Shown: positions 59,850 through 64,000 of the stretch, piece after piece | Numbering within the stretch: the first letter of the stretch is position 1 | Layout of the letters: every line of letters starts with the position of its first letter | Source: Dermatemys mawii | Lineage: Eukaryota > Chordata > Testudines > Dermatemydidae | DNA: 64,000 nucleotides | Direction of reading: 5' to 3' | NCBI GenBank assembly: GCA_007922305.1 | Contig: ML677341.1 | Span: forward strand, 71,114,421-71,178,420 | The notes under the pieces: model-generated | Seen by the model: the letters and a program-made list of their open reading frames with translations, nothing else | What the model was told of the DNA's origin: nothing | Databases searched by the model: none | Translations under genes and position numbers: made by a program

Positions 59850-62800
59850 TCCAGCCCTCCAGTCCGGCCCATTTCTGTACTTCCACCTCCTGGACTTGGT
59901 GTTCCACGGTTACCCCCAGGTCGGAAGCCCCCTGGACCTCCTCCAGGGCCTCCCCCACCTCAAGTCCTACAGATGTATGGCCGTAAAGTGGGCTTCACTT
60001 TAGAGATGACCCCTTGGAGGCGAGAGGAAGAGATTTCTTACAGTCCTGACCTAGGTAAAAAGCTGCTGCTCTTTTGTCCCAGTCCTCATGTTATCCCTGT
60101 GCTGGAGATTTACCTTTACTTCTGACTGCTCTTCCACTAATAGTGCTACAGTGAATGTGGTGTGCACTGGCATTGCTATTATGACTTAACTGGGAGGGAA
60201 TGTGCAAGCATGTATTATCTGAGACTGCTTTCTGTAGGTTCAAAGAGAATTTTCTTACTGTATGAAAGATTGAAATAACTACATAGTTTGGCCAAATGAT
60301 AACTAAGATAAGATATATCTGTAAGTGTTTGAAGAGTGTTGAATCCTCTGAGGTGGAGAACCTGTCGAGATGGTTATAGTTAAGTGGAACGGAATGAAAT
60401 TGAATAAAGGGGGAAAATGAGACTGGATATCAATAAGCCTTTACTGCTGATAGTTAAATCTCATAGACTAGAGAATAATTTCCTAAGGGAAATGGTAGAA
60501 AGCCCCATCATTTGATTGGACAAAACCATCTGAAAAACTATCCTACCGGAAGATAGAGAATTTTACATTTCAGACTTCTCTGAGCAAAAGTCTCATGTCT
60601 CATATGCACGCCCCTTTATTTTTGGAGATAGCATCCTTCTTTTTAACGATTATGCTTCTAAACCTCATGGGAGGTGCTGGTATGCTGCATAATTTAATGT
60701 CAAGAAAATTAGGAATACTTGTGGCCCCTTGGAGACTGACCAAGGTGCCACAAGTATTCCTCATTTTCTTTACGAATACAGAGTAACACGGTTGCTAATC
60801 TTAAATTTAATCTCAATTACATTTACTAATCAAATGTCAGAGCTTAAGTTATAACTTTCAAATACTTGGTTTTACACTAGTGCATTGTTGAATTGGAGAG
60901 AGATCTCCCCCAGGGTTGGTTTCAAGATCGTGAAGTCCTGCATTTTAAAATCTCCCCAGTTGGCATCATTCAGAAAAGTTGTGCATGTTCTTTCATTCCC
61001 ATCCAAAGTGTTTCTCATTAACACCTGTAGGATTAGTAGCAGCAGCAGTTAAATGAAATTGGAGGGTCTAATTAGTTTAATTCCTGCAGGACCTCCATAT
61101 ATTGCATAGTGAAACTAAGTTTATCAGCTTATGCACATAATGGAGTGCTGTGTAGACAAAAACATTAGAACTTGGGGGCTGGAAAAGGCACAAAGTAGAG
61201 TGACCAGAGAATTCAGAAAGGTAGAAATGGATGAATAGAAATGAACTGGTGAATTTTAGAGTGCAAATATTGCTCAATAGCCAAAAAACAAGCAGTGGTG
61301 ATAGCTGATTGGATTAGTAACAAAACAACCTCAAATAAGATCGCCATCCTAGAGTGTTTTTACCTTCCTTTTGTTCCCTCCTCCATTCCTAGATAGTGAA
61401 ATTAAATTACTCTCTTCTATCAGAAAAAGAACTGATTAACTCTCCACTTGGAGGGGGATCTGAAAGGATAAATGCTAGAGAATGTATGTCTGTCCCTCAC
61501 TGGAATGGAGTTTGTCGGGGATGGGGGTTCTGTAACTGCAGAAATAAACCTAAGATGACACCTATTCCCATTCTTCCACACTGGTGTGCTTTGCTTCCTG
61601 ATATTCTGCTCTCTCCTGCTCAGGTCAGCGAGGGCATGATGATGATGTCTCCAGTACCAGTGAAGATGAAGGGTATCCTGAGGACATGGATCAAGACAGG
61701 CATGATGACAGTAGTGATGACAGTGATAGTGACAGATCAGATGCAGACAGCGAAGGTGATGAATTCCTGCATCGTGACAATGACAATGAAAGGGAGGGCG
61801 AAGACAAGAAATCAGGTTTGTGTGCTGGGAATGCCACTTCATTATAGTCTGAAAAGTGACTCTCTTATTTCTGTTTGTTCTGTAGTCATGAGGCTGAAAG
61901 GAGAGCAAACTAAACTCTGTTCTTGCTCAACTAACTAAATTATTACCTCAGTTCCTAGTACAGAATGTTTATTACTGCTGATAAATGAGTCAGAAAGCAC
62001 CCAGCTGGAATTTGAGATCCCAGGCTGAGATTGTAACGTTAGAATTCAAATTTAGCTGTCTTGTTAAAATATATACACACTTGACCCAGAGCATTGAGTC
62101 AGAAACAAGGAACTCCACAACTGAATTTTTTGTTCCATGTCACAGTAGAACCACACTTTAATGACTTGAGACTTTTCAAAAGAACTGTACAAGATACGTA
62201 ACTGAATTTCAGGCTAATCATAGAGACTACTTCACTCACTGTAGAAGAGCATCAGCCATCCATGGTGCACCCACATCTTGAATACTGTGTACAAATGTGG
62301 TCTCCTCATCTCAAAAAGGATATACTGGCATTAGAAAAGGTTCAGAGAAGGGCAACTAAAATGATTAGGGGATTGGAAAGGGTCTGATATGAGGAGACAT
62401 TAAAGAGGCTAGGGCTTTTTAGCTTGGAAAAGAGGAGACTAAGGGGGGATATGATAGAGGTATATAAAATTGAGTGGCATGGAGAAAGTGAGTAAGGAAA
62501 AGTTATTTACTTGTTCCCATAATAGAAGAACTAGGGGTCACCCACTGAAATTAGTGGACAGCAGGTTTAAAACAAATAAAAGGAAGTTCTTCTTCACACA
62601 GCACACAGTCAACCTGTGGAACTCCTTGCCTGAGGAGGCTGTGAAGGCTAGGACTATAACAGGGTTTAAAAGAGAACTGGATACATTCATGGAGGTTAAG
62701 TCCATTAATAGCTATTAGCCAGGCTGGGTAAGGAATGGTGTCCCTAGCCTCTGTTTGTCAGAGGGGGGTGATGGATGGCAGAGAGATCACTTGATCTATA

Positions 62801-64000
62801 CCTGTTAGGTTCACTCACTCCGGGGCACCTGGCATTGGCCACTGTTGGTAGACAGGATACTGGGCTAGATGGACCTTTGGTCTGACCCAGTACGGCCTTT
62901 CTTATGCTATGTTCTTATGTTAGCTATTTGAATGGAACTTAGGAACACTGTATTTATTTGAAACTGAGGGGAATTTTAGGTTAGCAGAATGTAATAAGGC
63001 AAATAACACCGAAGTTAACATTCTTACTAGATATTTAATTTACTATTCACATCAAATGATAACTTTTCTTGAATATATTTGATCTCTCCCTTATCCCTGT
63101 GCTTATCTCTGCAGGGCTTAGTGTGCGGTTTGCTGACATGCCTGGGAAGTCACGGAAAAAGAAAAAGAACATGAAGGAACTGACTCCACTTCAGGCCATG
63201 ATGTTGCGAATGGCAGGTAAGAACATAGATTCCCTAGCTAGTGAACAAAATAATTCACCTTTTTTAAAAAATTATTTTTGCTTGCTTCATATCTCAATCT
63301 TAATGAAGATAACTTAGACTAATGAAACATTAATATTTCTATTAAGAGGAGGAAAGACGTGGGGAGAGCTTAAATCTGAGTTGCTGTTTAAGTAATTTAT
63401 CTCTTGAGGCAACTTTACTATGTCTTCATATTCTAAAGCCTTTCAGGTTTCGGATGCCTATAAAAGATGCTTCTGCAGATGTATAAAGGTACCCTCATAA
63501 CTTCATTAACACTAAGTTGTCTTTCTCCAAACTTGAGCTCGTTTTTCCTTCCTCATTAAGAACTGCACTTGTGTCAGCTTAGAAGTTCTCTCCTCATATA
63601 AAACCACCTTTTTTAAAAAAAGGGAAAGTTTGTTACTTTTGTATAATTCAAAGGGCTAAATCAATTTTCCATGGATTTTCCCCAAACTGTAGCTGTTTGA
63701 AGTTATGCAAGAGAAATTTCAGCCCAAAAGGAATTGTTAATCCCTGAAAATATGAGGTGATTATGGCACAGCCTTCTGTACTCCATGGTAATGCTACCAG
63801 TGAGAGCTGTACTGTGTTCCTGTTGCCTTTTTTTTTTATAGTAGCTAAATGAGGTCAGTTTCTTCCCTCCTCCCCATCATCATTTTGTGGGGGAGATGAT
63901 CCTCCATCTCAGGTTTTTCTATGGTGCTCATTTATAAATGTATCTTGTCACTTCTGTGTCTTCAGGTCAGGAAATCCCTGAGGAGGGGCGAGAAGTGGAG
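54793..64000 (+). CDS. WBP11: WBP11 (SIPP1/NpwBP) splicing factor, first nine coding exons, cut by the window edge
   Basis: Coding exons are 54793-54856, 55515-55546, 56617-56710, 57226-57422, 58891-59024, 59855-60054, 61624-61815, 63115-63216 and 63966-64000. Every junction keeps frame, giving 350 codons of an expected total near 640. WBP11 is a nuclear protein that binds WW domains (PQBP1 and others) and protein phosphatase 1 and acts in pre-mRNA splicing. The basic N-terminus ([20 protein letters not shown], then [15 protein letters not shown]) starts the WBP11 domain. Residues about 85-130 form a charged coiled coil. Exon 59855 carries the proline-rich WW ligands ([16 protein letters not shown]). 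Exon 61624 is acidic (Ser/Asp/Glu). Exon 63115 has [16 protein letters not shown], a possible PP1-docking and nuclear-import segment. The larger polyproline C-terminus lies outside the window. Confidence 0.97.
55991..56375 (+). mobile_element. hAT-type MITE (385 bp) in a WBP11 intron
   Basis: Left end CAGTGGTTCTCAACCAGGGG and reversed right end CAGTGACTGAACCTTTCC. Flanks CTTTAATT and TTTTAACT agree at 6 of 8 positions. The interior is AT-rich. Confidence 0.7.
57905..58575. repeat. Probable DNA-element repeat in a WBP11 intron
   Basis: The ends carry loosely inverted text (GTTGACACTAAAACCTTAAG on the left; GACCTAACTGTTATGTAGAC on the right) and GGTCGATATAAGCTGCC inside. This looks like a non-autonomous DNA element familiar from turtles. 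Borders are approximate. Confidence 0.35.
59821..59844 (+). repeat. 24-base T run in the polypyrimidine tract of a WBP11 acceptor
   Basis: The uninterrupted T run ends 10 bases before the acceptor at 59854 and is the splice tract of the proline-rich exon 59855-60054. Confidence 0.95.
60700..60800 (+). mobile_element. Rearranged retroelement tail with internal inverted repeat
   Basis: AGGAATACTTGTGGC at 60711-60725 is repeated in reverse as GCCACAAGTATTCCT at 60747-60761, followed by CGAATACAGAGTAACACGGT. The family is that of 25578-26340. Confidence 0.65.
62245..62925 (+). mobile_element. 5'-truncated CR1 3' end in a WBP11 intron
   Basis: The ORF2 C-terminus is visible as [18 protein letters not shown] text (62278 on), then [20 protein letters not shown] and [11 protein letters not shown] to 62718. 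The tail has GGCACCTGGCATTGGCCACT and ends with TTCTTATG units. Same subfamily as 10585-10800. Confidence 0.9.

Noticed and set aside
61396..61938. 180-codon frame overlapping a WBP11 exon
   Set aside because: It runs through intron sequence on both sides in a frame different from the spliced WBP11 reading.

Overview
This is vertebrate nuclear DNA from a non-mammalian amniote, most likely a turtle. The coding genes have amniote exon structure with consensus GT-AG introns. The repeats are CR1 LINEs, many short hAT-type elements with 8-bp target duplications, LTR fragments, and a 4.4-kb PIF/Harbinger transposon carrying HARBI1-like and Myb/SANT-like genes, a mixture I associate with turtle genomes. 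The species call is an inference from repeat content. The window matches the interval on human 12p12.3 that holds MGP, ART4, SMCO3, C12orf60 and WBP11, in the same order and relative orientation.

Layout: 1-7.85 kb is repeat-bearing intergenic DNA, including a near-perfect 61-bp inverted repeat. 7.9-16.3 kb holds a four-exon vitamin K-dependent Gla protein gene. Its mature peptide looks like osteocalcin, although the position is where MGP is expected. 16.4-17.8 kb is a three-layer nest: an LTR interrupted by a hAT MITE that is itself interrupted by a solo LTR. 18.05-22.42 kb is the Harbinger element, bounded by TTA target duplications. 25.3-34.7 kb is ART4, whose first intron contains a damaged 3.7-kb CR1. 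37.8-38.6 kb (minus strand) is the C12orf60 coding exon and 45.5-46.2 kb (plus strand) is the SMCO3 coding exon. These two proteins look like ancient paralogues lying in opposite orientation. A GC-rich promoter region near 51.6-52.3 kb precedes WBP11, whose first nine coding exons (350 codons) run to the right edge, where the gene is cut.

The genes are not one pathway. The Gla protein is secreted and acts in mineralised matrix. ART4 is a GPI-anchored cell-surface ADP-ribosyltransferase. WBP11 is a nuclear splicing factor. SMCO3 and C12orf60 have no known biochemical role. No CRISPR array, rRNA or tRNA gene was found, and I see no wholly unknown multi-gene system. The points most worth follow-up are the osteocalcin-like gene at the MGP position, a duplicated promoter fragment in its first intron, the intact R-S-ExE triad in ART4, and the C12orf60/SMCO3 paralogy.
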